64,000 bases of DNA from CSP1-4 sp963777975 (lineage in GTDB: Bacteria > Chloroflexota > Limnocylindria > Limnocylindrales > CSP1-4), in assembly GCA_963777975.1 (NCBI GenBank), contig CAVZSO010000003.1:62001-126000 (forward strand), in the 5' to 3' direction. Positions within the stretch are counted from its first letter, which is position 1. Every line of letters begins with the position of its first letter. The position numbers were made by a program, and so were the translations under genes. The notes beneath the pieces are model-generated. The model was not told where the DNA came from and ran no database searches. It saw only the letters and a list, made by a program, of their open reading frames with translations. This document shows, in pieces, positions 29,952 through 40,810 of this stretch.

Positions 29952-32900
29952 TCACGCCACCTCGGTCGGCGCGGACGCCGGCTCGCTGGCCGTCTGATGG
30001 GACATGCCCGGACGAGCGCCGGCCGTGACCGCGTCGACCTGGGCCGCAAGCCCCATGGCGCCCATCGATTCGAACGCGGCGCGCGCTTCGGCAGCGACCG
30101 CCTCGCCCTGAGGCGTGCCGGCGAACACAGCAGCCATATCGAGTTGATGGCAGGCCAGGTCGAACAAGAGCCCGAGGTCGCGCAACGTGCGGAACGCCTC
30201 GCCAAACGACTCCAGCGCGCCACGCTGGTCGCCTTCCATGGCCGCCGATGCAGCCCGAAGGGCGAGCCGCTTGGCCTCGACGGCACGGCCCTTGCGCGGG
30301 GCAGCGTCAACGGCATCGACGGCGGCGCGAGCACGCGAGCGATCACCCAGCCTGAACGCGCAACGCGCGACCATCAGGTTCCCGTAGTAGGCGTCCACGT
30401 TCGTTGCCAGGAACTGGTCGGCCAACAGCGTCGCCTCGTCGAGGCGGCCGTCGAGGAGGGCAAGGTTCGCTCGATTGCCGACGTGCCAAGCTCGGAACTC
30501 GTGATGGGAGATCGACTGGTAGTCGACCTCGATCGATCGACGCACGGCCGCTGCACCATCGCGATCCCCAAGGAGGACCAGCAGCAGCTCTCGGCCGGTG
30601 TCCATCTGCCCGCGGGCGTACGGACCGATGTCGTCGACGTCGATCTGCTCGAGCATGGCCAGGGACTCTCGGGGCCGCCCGCCGAAGAAGGTGTTCCACG
30701 CGACGCCGCCCGCGAAGAGGGCCTCGGTCTCGGCGTTCCCGAGCCGCTGGGCCAGCGCGACACCGCGGCGGTTGTAGTCGAGGGCAAGCGCCGGGTCGTC
30801 GTCTTCCAGGATGGTGCCCATGTTGTTGATGGCCCGCAGTTGCACCCGGACGTCATCGAGCGACTCGGCGAGCTGAAGGGCGCCGACGAGCACGGCCATG
30901 CCCCGTCGGGCGTGATCGCGCAGGAGAGCCGTGCCCTCGGTGACGAGCACGTCCGCGATGATCGGCACCAGGTCGAACCGCTCGGCGATGTCGAGAGCGC
31001 GGTCGCTCATGGCGACGATCTCGGCGTACGGTCGATAGTCGAGCATGTAACCGCGAGCCAGCTCCGCGAAGAGATGCGCGTGGCCCTCGTCATCGGCCAT
31101 CCCGACGGCATCAAGGCTCGATTCGATGCGGGTGATGGACTCCTTGGGTCGACCGCCGAGGATGAGCGCGGCGCTGATCCTGGCCAGCACACGTGACGCC
31201 CGATCGGTCTCGCCCCTGCCGACGGAGTCGCTGAATGCGGCCTCGAGCAACGGGACCGCCTCTTCGTAGCGACCGGCGTCCGTGGCGGCGATGCCTGCCC
31301 GCTCGTCGAGTGCGGCCCGCTCTGCGGGTTCCTCCGTGATGGCGATGGCGTCCCGGAGATAGCCGAGGGCCTGTTCCTGCGAACCGAGGCTGGCCGCTCG
31401 CTCCGCCGCCGCGCGCAACGAGATCCGTGCCTGCGCCGCGAGAGGCGTAGCGTCCGGGCCGGCGGGCGTGTTCTGGTAGGCGGCCAGGTAATGGGTGGCC
31501 AGAAGGCCCGGCAGCTCCGCGTCCTCGAGCGACTCGAGATATCGCGCCGCGGCGAGATGACGAGCGCGCCGGTCGCGCTTGGCCAACGTTGCGTAGGCGA
31601 CCTCACGGATGACGCCCTGGACGAACTGATACTGGCCGCGCTCCGGAGAACGGGCGTCTCCTTCGAGCCGCAGCCACTCGCGATCGACGAGGTCGTCGAG
31701 TCGTCCACGGAGGTCGTCCTCTGGACGGCTGGTCAGGCTCGCGATGGCTGCCAGGCTGAAGCTCTGGCCCAGGACCGAGGCCTCTTGCAGCAGGGTCCGA
31801 TCCGCGGCGTCCAGCGCGTCGAGCCGGGCGGCGACGAGCGCCTGGAGCGTATCGGGCACCGACAGCCGCTCCACCGGCCGTGCCACCCGGTAGCGATCGT
31901 CGTCTCGCACGAGGCTGCCGTCCGCGACGAGCATGCGCACGATCTCGACCGCGTACAGGGGAACGCCCTCGGCGCGTTCCACGATGGCGCGCACGGTCGG
32001 GCCCGGCAGCCCTGGCACCAGCCCGGCCAGCAGCGCGGTCATCGCTGCGCCATCGAGCGGTTCCAGATGCAGGCTCGTGAAATTGCGATGACCGGCGCCC
32101 CACGTCTGGCGCCGTTCGAGGAACTCGGGCCTGGCCAGGGTGATGACCAGGATCGGGTGCTGGCGCGATCTCGTGACCAGCTCCTCGACGAAGTCGACGA
32201 GTCCGCCGTCTGCCCATTGCATGTCCTCGAACACGAGGACCGCGGCATGGCCTGCGGCCGCGACGCGCTCGAAGAGCGTCCGCCAGGCCCAGAACAGCTC
32301 GCCCCGTTCGTCGGTCCAGGCCTCGAGACCGAGCAGTGATCGGACAGCGGGCTCCACGCGCTGCTGTTCGTCGGGCTCAGGGATGAACTCGGCGAGCATC
32401 GCTCGCAGCTTGTCACCGGTCGCCTCGGGCCCCTCGTCTTCGAGGATGCCGGCACGGGCTCGGACCATCTCGCCCAGGGCCCAGAAGGACACGCCCTCGC
32501 CGAACGCCGGGGAGCGGCCCTGATGCCAGTAGAGCAGCTCCGAGATGCCGTCGAGGTACTTGAGCAGCTCCCACGCCAGCCGACTCTTTCCGATGCCCGC
32601 CTGGCCGGTGATGGAGACGATGCGCGCCCGCCGCTCGCGAACCGTCGTGTGGTAGAGGTCCTTGAGCAGTGCCAGCTCGTCGTCGCGACCCACGAACGGC
32701 GCTTCGAGCCCCTCGCCCCGACCCTGTCCACCGCGCCGACCGACGACGCGCAGCGCTCGCCACGCAGGCACCGGCAGCGTCTTGCCGCGAAGCAGCTGAT
32801 CCTCCACCGCCTCATAGGCGATGGCCGCGGCCGAGGCGCGCTGCGTCGCCTCCCCGACCAGGACCGTGCCTGGCTCGGCCACGCCCTGCAGGCGGCTTGC

Positions 32901-33471
32901 CGTGTTGACGAGATCGCCGGCGACCATGCCCTGGCCCTGGGCTCCGATCGTGACGGCCGCGTCGCCGGTCAAGACGGCCGCGCGCGCGTGGAGTGGCTCG
33001 TCCGGGCTACCCAGGCGGCCGACATCAGCGACGAGGTCGAGCGCGGCGCGAACGGCGCGCTCGGCATCATCCTCGAACGCATGCGGCGCACCCCAGACGG
33101 CCATCACCGCGTCGCCGATGAACTTTTCGACCGTCCCGCCGTATCGCTCGATCCGCTCGCGCGCGAGCTCGAAGTAGCGCGCCAGCAAGTCGCGCGTCTC
33201 CTCGGCGTCGCGCGCCTCGCTGAGCGTGGTGAACCCGACCAGGTCGGCGAACAGGACGCTGACGACGCGTCGCTCGGCGACGGGCGTCGTCGTCGGTCCG
33301 TCGGCGGCAGCCGCCGCGCCATCGGTCGCGGTCCCGCAGGAGGGGCAGAACTTGGCATTGCCGGGCAACGCGGCGCCGCAACTCACGGCAGGCAGCATCC
33401 AGGCGGGTCCCGCATTCGGGGCAGAACTTCTGGCCGGCCTGGACCTCGGTCTGGCAGTTCGGGCAGTTCAC
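29952..33471 (-). CDS. Class III nucleotidyl cyclase - AAA ATPase - TPR regulator with N-terminal zinc ribbons, one frameshift
   Basis: About 1172 residues. The N-terminus has two zinc knuckles (NCPNCQTEVQAGQKFCPECG, then AKFCPSCG), separated by a frame break near 33395. A class III cyclase domain follows with metal aspartates in VLFADLVGFTTLSEA and KFIGDAVMAVWG and the NTASR pair, so it looks catalytically competent to make cAMP or cGMP. Next is an AAA/STAND ATPase with SITGQAGIGKSRLAWEL and VLVFEDMQWAD, then about 550 residues of TPR-like helices. This is a cytoplasmic signal protein with ligand-gated or partner-gated output. The GTG at 33471 follows GGAGAG. A LexA-like palindrome lies 90 bases upstream. 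Confidence 0.9.
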
Positions 33472-33560
33472 CAGGCTCTCCGCATCATCCTCGGAACGTC
33501 CGCGGCAGCGTACATCGACGGGCGGATCATGGTCAGGCCCGTTCGACCGTCGCCGGGATA

Positions 33561-33572
33561 GAACACGTGTTC
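33561..33572. promoter_or_regulatory. SOS-box-like palindrome (LexA/DinR type)
   Basis: GAACACGTGTTC is a perfect 12-base palindrome and fits the Gram-positive/actinobacterial SOS operator pattern GAAC-N4-GTTC; the flanking bases extend the symmetry to AGAACACGTGTTCT. It lies 90 bases upstream of the cyclase start and about 400 bases upstream of nrdJ, between two divergent genes. LexA control of either gene is a hypothesis. Chloroflexota LexA specificity may differ from this pattern, and other regulators also bind CACGTG-centred palindromes. Confidence 0.4.
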
Positions 33573-33708
33573 TGTCGAGCCGCCCGGCCGCCTGACCTGA
33601 ACGACGGCGCTGCCCGGGTCCGGCGGTCGGCTGTCCCCAACCTATCCACGTGCCATGCACCGGCGGTCCACTGGTCGTCCACGGCTGGATGCGTCGGGAT
33701 CAGCGAGA

Positions 33709-33724
33709 TACCACATCTTGTGGT
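33709..33724. promoter_or_regulatory. NrdR box 1
   Basis: TACCACATCTTGTGGT matches the 16-base NrdR repressor pattern (ACACWATATATWGTGT type), with symmetric ACCACA/TGTGGT arms. A second box follows 33 bases downstream centre to centre, three helical turns, which is the standard arrangement for NrdR control of ribonucleotide reductase operons. The nrdR gene itself is not in the window. Confidence 0.8.
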
Positions 33725-33741
33725 GCAATCTGTCCTGGCTC

Positions 33742-33757
33742 CACCATATCTTGTGTT
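33742..33757. promoter_or_regulatory. NrdR box 2
   Basis: CACCATATCTTGTGTT is the second NrdR-type box. It shares the core ATCTTGTG with box 1 and lies immediately upstream of the -35 element of the nrdJ promoter. Binding of NrdR with ATP or dATP at both boxes would block RNA polymerase, so the reductase should be repressed when deoxynucleotides are plentiful. Confidence 0.8.
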
Positions 33758-33764
33758 TTTTGGC

Positions 33765-33793
33765 TTGACACGGGGTCCATCAGACCCTAGATT
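33765..33793 (+). promoter_or_regulatory. Promoter of nrdJ
   Basis: A consensus TTGACA (33765-33770) is followed after exactly 17 bases by TAGATT (33788-33793), a fair -10 element, just downstream of the two NrdR boxes. Transcription would start near 33800 and give a leader of about 175 bases before the nrdJ ATG. Confidence 0.75.
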
Positions 33794-33799
33794 CTGAGG

Positions 33800-33976
33800 T
33801 CTACGGCCGCGGTCGCCGACCCCCTCCTCTCGCCCCGTTCGCCGCCCCACACGATGGGCGAACGCCGGCATCGGGATCGACGTTGCGGAGGCAACCGAGG
33901 GAGGTCTCGCAGCTACGCGGGACGAGTCGCCGGAGGGCGCGAGACGCGCCGATGGCGTGAGGAGGAACAAGGAACG
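33800..33976 (+). promoter_or_regulatory. Structured 5' leader of nrdJ, possible regulatory RNA
   Basis: The leader between the predicted start of transcription and the nrdJ ATG contains three clean stems: CGTTCGCC/GGCGAACG (33836-33864), GTTGC/GCAAC with a GGAG loop (33882-33895), and GTCTCGC/GCGAGAC (33904-33945). The ribosome site GAGGAGG follows at about 33959. The usual conserved B12-box of cobalamin riboswitches was not found. The element could be a different riboswitch class or a simple structured leader; no protein is encoded here by any supported gene. Confidence 0.45.
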
Positions 33977-37006
<3,030 letters not shown>

Positions 37007-37041
37007 GCGAACGCGTTCGCTCGTAGCCAGGCGGCACCGCG

Positions 37042-37428
37042 ATGTTGCACGGCGAAACAGGCGCTGAGTCGATCCTCGGGGATCTGGACGAGTTCATCGC
37101 CTCCGTGGACCACGCGCTCGACGGGACGGACGGCCGCCGTTCACGGCGTCGGGCTCAGGTCGACCTCCTGCGCCGCGTCGAGCGCAACGTCGCCAGGGAC
37201 CGGGGCCATGTTCGCGCTCGACACTTGATGACCTTGACGCATCGGTTCGGAACCCTGGCGTCGGCGATGCGTGAACCCATGCAAATCCTCCTCAGGGGCC
37301 ATCACCGCGAACGCGACGTTCCATCGACCGCTTCTGCCCCGGCCTGCACCGAGTGCGGGGCCATGCTGGTCGGCAATGGCAGCTGCTACGAGTGCCTTGA
37401 CTGCGGGAGCATGTCGGGCTGCAGCTGA
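37042..37428 (+). CDS. Stand-alone NrdJ-type C-terminal zinc-ribbon protein
   Basis: The 128-residue product has an N-terminal helical, arginine-rich part (about 90 residues) with no recognised family. It ends in a zinc ribbon, ACTECGAMLVGNGSCYECL then DCGSMSGCS. This tail matches the last 28 residues of NrdJ just upstream at 19 of 28 positions, including all six cysteines. In class II reductases this domain is the thiol shuttle that re-reduces the active site. Here it appears as a separate small protein 35 bases after nrdJ, before a strong terminator. It could be a trans-acting reductant, a regulator competing for the enzyme, or a remnant of a tail duplication. Confidence 0.75.
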   Translation: MLHGETGAESILGDLDEFIASVDHALDGTDGRRSRRRAQVDLLRRVERNVARDRGHVRARHLMTLTHRFGTLASAMREPMQILLRGHHRERDVPSTASAPACTECGAMLVGNGSCYECLDCGSMSGCS

Positions 37429-37447
37429 CGTATCTGCCCTGAAGGCG

Positions 37448-37478
37448 AAAGGCGGAGGTCCGGAGACCTCCGCCTTTT
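37448..37478 (+). terminator. Intrinsic terminator of the nrdJ operon
   Basis: A perfect 13-base-pair stem (AAAGGCGGAGGTC / GACCTCCGCCTTT) closes a CGGA tetraloop and is followed by further T residues. It lies 20 bases after the zinc-ribbon gene stop and just before the convergent YbaK-like gene. With A tracts on the left arm it may work in both directions. Confidence 0.93.
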
Positions 37479-37495
37479 CGTCTTCCTGAGGTCGC

Positions 37496-38026
37496 CTAGG
37501 CCACCGGTTCGACTGGGTTCGCGAGGCCTTCCACGACGTCGACGCCGGGAAGCGTCAGCAGGATCGACGGCGGGGCGATGACCTTCCAGCTGCGGCTGCC
37601 ACCGCCGAGGACGATACGCCCGCGGGTCATGACCGCGGCGTCCACCCAGAGCGGCAGGCCGTCGGGCAGGCCGAAGGCGGTCACGCCGCCGATGGCCATG
37701 CCGGTCAGGGCGCGCGTCTCGTCCTGGGAGGCGAAGGAGGCCTTGCGGGTGCCGAGGCGCTGCTTGACGACGCGGTTGACGTCGAGGCGGTGCGTGGCGA
37801 GGACGATGCAGGCGGCATAGACCGGCGGGTTCGACTTGCCGATGACGACGATCGTGTTGGCCGAGTCCTCCATGGCGAAGCCGTAGGCGGCGCAGAATGC
37901 CGCCGTGTCGGCCAGCTCGGGGTCGCAGGCGAAGAGCTCGTAGTCGCCATGCCCATCGAGCGCACGCTCGAGCGAGAGGCGGTCGGCGTCGGCGCCAGGG
38001 CTTGGGTGTCCGGCGGGCTCGGACAC
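37496..38026 (-). CDS. YbaK/ProX-family aminoacyl-tRNA deacylase
   Basis: The 176-residue protein has the YbaK/ProX editing fold. Typical parts are FAMEDSANTIVVIGK, AACIVLATHRLDVNRVVKQRLGTRKASF with the conserved lysine after the THR segment, TGMAIGGVTAFGLP and the C-terminal VLGGGSRSWKV. Such proteins hydrolyse mischarged Cys- or Ala-tRNA(Pro). GTG at 38026 was taken as start because it opens the conserved region. The PPOX-type gene ends 5 bases before it, so the two are cotranscribed. Confidence 0.87.
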   Translation of the reverse strand: MSEPAGHPSPGADADRLSLERALDGHGDYELFACDPELADTAAFCAAYGFAMEDSANTIVVIGKSNPPVYAACIVLATHRLDVNRVVKQRLGTRKASFASQDETRALTGMAIGGVTAFGLPDGLPLWVDAAVMTRGRIVLGGGSRSWKVIAPPSILLTLPGVDVVEGLANPVEPVA

Positions 38027-38031
38027 CGCTC

Positions 38032-38457
38032 TCAGGCCCAGTCGCCGTTGCCCGAGACGCGGTCCACCGTCATCCGGATGACGTAACCGGGCGGAGGGTT
38101 CGGCATCGGCGGAAAGACGATGTCTGGGCCGATGTAGACGCGGGCGAGCCGTTGGAGCAGGTCGGCGGCGCCTCCTTCGGTGACCCTCGCTCGCCCTCGC
38201 AGGACGAGGTAGTGGTCGAGGCCGTAGGCATTCTTGCCGGGCGCCTCGAAGGAGATCGCGATCCGCGGATCCTGCCGCAGGTTCTGGAGTTTGGCCTGGT
38301 CCGGCAGCGTACCGATGACGACCTCGTCGTCCTCGATGCCGACCCACGCCATCGTGACGTGTGGGTCGCCCGTCGGTCCCAGGGTCACGACGTGGGCCAG
38401 CGGGCCGGTGGCGATGAAGTCGCGGACGGACTGTGGCAGATGTGACACAGGGGCCAT
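38032..38457 (-). CDS. PPOX-class (FMN or F420-binding) split-barrel oxidoreductase
   Basis: The 141-residue split-barrel protein contains the pattern VVTLGPTGDPHVTMAWVGIED, LPDQAKLQNLRQDPRIAISF and YLVLRGRARVTEGG typical of pyridoxamine-oxidase-like F420 or FMN reductases. The substrate is unknown. F420-dependent members are common in Actinobacteria and Chloroflexota, and another F420-type protein lies at 44.4 kb. The ATG at 38457 follows the divergent small gene at 38533 by 75 bases. Confidence 0.85.
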   Translation of the reverse strand: MAPVSHLPQSVRDFIATGPLAHVVTLGPTGDPHVTMAWVGIEDDEVVIGTLPDQAKLQNLRQDPRIAISFEAPGKNAYGLDHYLVLRGRARVTEGGAADLLQRLARVYIGPDIVFPPMPNPPPGYVIRMTVDRVSGNGDWA

Positions 38458-38532
38458 CGTACGATGCGAGGACAGCCGTTGACCCATCTGGAGGGGAACG
38501 CGGGTCCATACGGGCATTCCTAGGAGGCAGCC

Positions 38533-38862
38533 ATGGAAACCATCGCCGTCGTCCTGAGCGTGGGCACCGACCACGTCGCCGAGTTCGAGCAGGGCTTCAA
38601 GGACCAGGAGCTGCCCATCTGGCAGGATCTCCACGCCCGCGGCGTCCTGACGCGCGCCTCGCTGTCACGCCTCGACATCTCGTCGCGCGGCGTCGACGGC
38701 GCCACGCAGTACCTGGTGGTGGCCGTATTCGCGACCGGCGAAGGTCATCACGAGCACGACAACGATCCACGTTTCGAGGCATGGAACACGAAAGCCGACG
38801 CGTACCAGGTCTCCGGCGCGTTAGCGTTCGGCGGCGAGACCATCGTCCACGTAGCCGGCTGA
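38533..38862 (+). CDS. Small antibiotic-biosynthesis-monooxygenase-like (dabb/EthD fold) protein
   Basis: The 109-residue product reads as a ferredoxin-like alpha/beta barrel unit: VVLSVGTDHVAEFEQGFKDQ, then YLVVAVFATGEGHHEHDND with a histidine cluster, and a C-terminal beta strand. The pattern resembles small dimeric alpha/beta-barrel (ABM/EthD) proteins, but the family was not recognised with certainty. It starts 14 bases upstream of a cupin gene in the same direction after AGGAGG. A role in oxidative or quinone chemistry is possible only by analogy. Confidence 0.7.
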   Translation: METIAVVLSVGTDHVAEFEQGFKDQELPIWQDLHARGVLTRASLSRLDISSRGVDGATQYLVVAVFATGEGHHEHDNDPRFEAWNTKADAYQVSGALAFGGETIVHVAG

Positions 38863-38875
38863 CGGAGCGAGCCCG

Positions 38876-39251
38876 ATGAGACGACTGGTCGACCTGGCGT
38901 CGATCCCGCCATTCGAGGTCTGGGGCGAGGAGATCGTGGCCCGCAAGATCGAGGGCGACCGGATCACGATGAGCGTGGTCGAACTGGCGCCAGGCTCGAC
39001 CTTGCCCATCCATCAGCACCCGCAGGAGCAGCTCGGTATCTGCCTCACGGGCGAGATGACCTTCACCATCGGCGACGAGACGCGGACGATCGGCCCGGGC
39101 AGCACGTGGTGCATCCCCTCGGACGTGCCCCACGGTGCCAGGATCGGCCCCCGAGGGGGCCATCGCCCTCGATGTCTTCTCGCCGATCCGCGACGACTGG
39201 CATCAGCCGCTACTCGAGCCGCGACCACCGATCTGGCCGGTCGACGACTGA
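38876..39251 (+). CDS. Cupin-domain protein, one frameshift
   Basis: About 124 residues. A single cupin barrel carries the metal-binding motif LPIHQHPQEQLGICLTGE and the second motif GSTWCIPSDVPHGA. The frame changes near 39150, after HGARIGP, and continues as GAIALDVFSPIRDDW to the end PPIWPVDD. One extra base explains this. Cupins of this size are often metal-dependent isomerases, dioxygenases or sugar-binding regulators; the substrate is unknown. Its ATG lies 14 bases after the stop of the previous gene. Confidence 0.82.
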
Positions 39252-39399
39252 GCGAAACCGTCAGCCGTCGGAACAGGTCGCGTAGCGCAGCGTGACGACA
39301 CCAGAGCTGAAGACCTGCAGCCAGCCCGTGAGTTGCTCGCCGTTTCGACGAAACCCATCGAGCGAGACGGCTGTCGTCTAGATCACCGTTCCCATGGGA

Positions 39400-40322
39400 T
39401 CACTCCTCCGTCACGACGACGATCTTGTCGGCCGACGACTCCGCGCCCCAGACCTCGCCAGGGCGACCCGATAGTTGCCGCACGGCGCCATCCGGGCTGG
39501 CCAGCGCGATCGAGCTGAATGATTCCGTGGTCGGATCGAAGCGGACGATGGCGTCGCCACCGAAGTCGGTCAGCCAGACGATGTCGCGCTCGTCGACGTA
39601 GACGGCATAGGCCTGCGGCCGCTCGCCGGGCAGACGCCATTCCTGCCACTCACCGCTCGACGGGTCGTAGCGCCCGAGCTGGCCGGCCCCCACTCCGCGA
39701 CCCAGAGTCGGCCGCCAGAGTCCGACCAGACCCGGCGTGCGCCCTGACGAGCCGGCGGCTCGCGACTCCGGTCGCGGGTCGACACGGGCGATGTGGTTGC
39801 CCGCGAGCGAGGCGTACAGATCTCGCCGCGAGGCGTGCATCGGCCGTACGGCCCGACCGCTGGCGCGCAGCGGTCGTGCGCCGTCGTCGGATCGAGGCGA
39901 CCGTAGGCCCGATTGGCCGGTGAACGAGGTCGTCCGAGGCGTCGAAGGCGGCCGTGTGGATCGCCATCGCGCACGGCCGGGACGCGTCCGGCTGCAGTCG
40001 ACACGGACGAGCGATGAGGCCTCCGTCGACGGTGCGCTCGCCGATGGACCTGGGCGCCGGCCATCGCAGCGCGGCGACTGCACCGCGTCGTGCAGACGCG
40101 GCGGCCTGCCGGGCGCGCATCGTGGGATCGACCGGCGGACGTTGTACTCGCGGACCACGTCGCGCTGCCGGATGGTCAAGGCAGGGTCGACCGGCCATCG
40201 ACGTCATCATCTCGGGCGCCTCGGACGCGCGGGCACCCCGTGCGTTCACGGACCGAGATCGTGGCGGGGCCACAGGCACGGCCGGCCGCACGGGCTATGC
40301 CGACGAGCGCGAGCAGGCGCAT
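39400..40322 (-). pseudogene. Broken virginiamycin B lyase (Vgb)-like beta-propeller gene
   Basis: Pieces of a seven-bladed Vgb/streptogramin lyase-like propeller occur in order but in all three frames. They include YASLAGNHIARVDP, RRVWSDSGGRLWVAEWG, GAGQLGRYDPSSGEW, AYAVYVDERDIVWLTDF and AVRQLSGRPGEVWGAES at the C-terminus. The C-terminal 90 residues are in one clean frame. The N-terminal two thirds need at least five frame corrections within 700 bases, much more than neighbouring genes, and the first blades are scarcely recognisable. The stop is at 39400. This is either a decaying gene or a locally poor assembly; the family opens macrolactone rings of streptogramin B. Confidence 0.7.
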
Positions 40323-40329
40323 GGCTCCC

Positions 40330-40686
40330 GACAGCCTACTGCGCGACGCCGCTCGTGGCGACGTCCAGGTCGCGATGGTGGGCGGATCGCTCGGGCACGG
40401 GCCGATCGCGGCGAAGCCCAGGGCCGAGGACAGCCGGATCCCCGCCCTGAGCGAGCTCGACGAAGGGTGTCGGCAGACCGACGAGGACGCCCAGAGCCAG
40501 GGTCGACGGCCGAGATGCCGGCGGCCACGCCGGCCCCCATGACCAGCAGGCCGGCCGTGCCCGTGTCGTCCCGCCGGGGCTGGTGTCGATCCGCGATGGC
40601 CAGCCACCGATGGCCGCGACGACGAGGGCGATGTTGTCGCGCGAACGCCACGTGGCGGGTACGGACCCTTCCATGCCGCGAACCAT
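40330..40686 (-). pseudogene. Frameshifted small membrane protein gene, possibly decayed
   Basis: On the minus strand the frame from 40686 begins MEGSVPATWRSRDNIALVV after a short leader, then breaks; other frames continue with LLVMGAGVAAGISA and GVLVGLPTPFVELA. The pieces are hydrophobic and look like two or three membrane helices of a protein of about 115 residues. At least three frame changes are needed. No family was recognised. It sits directly upstream of the broken Vgb-like gene in the same direction and shares its high density of breaks. Confidence 0.35.
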
Positions 40687-40810
40687 ACGCCGCAGGCCGA
40701 CGAAACGGCGTCAGCAGGCACCACCAAAGGTCGCGGCCCTGCCCAGCCGCCTCCGCGGCTCTCGGCGCTCGCGTGCCGCCGCTCGCCATTCGAGCGGCTA
40801 CCCTTCGGCG

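Noticed and set aside
33836..33945. Cobalamin riboswitch before nrdJ
   Set aside because: The conserved B12 box and the GCCACTG-type core were not found; only generic stems are present.
39400..40179. Intact 259-residue protein on the minus strand at the Vgb-like locus
   Set aside because: Only its C-terminal 90 residues match the propeller; the rest is out-of-frame sequence, so the locus is treated as one broken gene.
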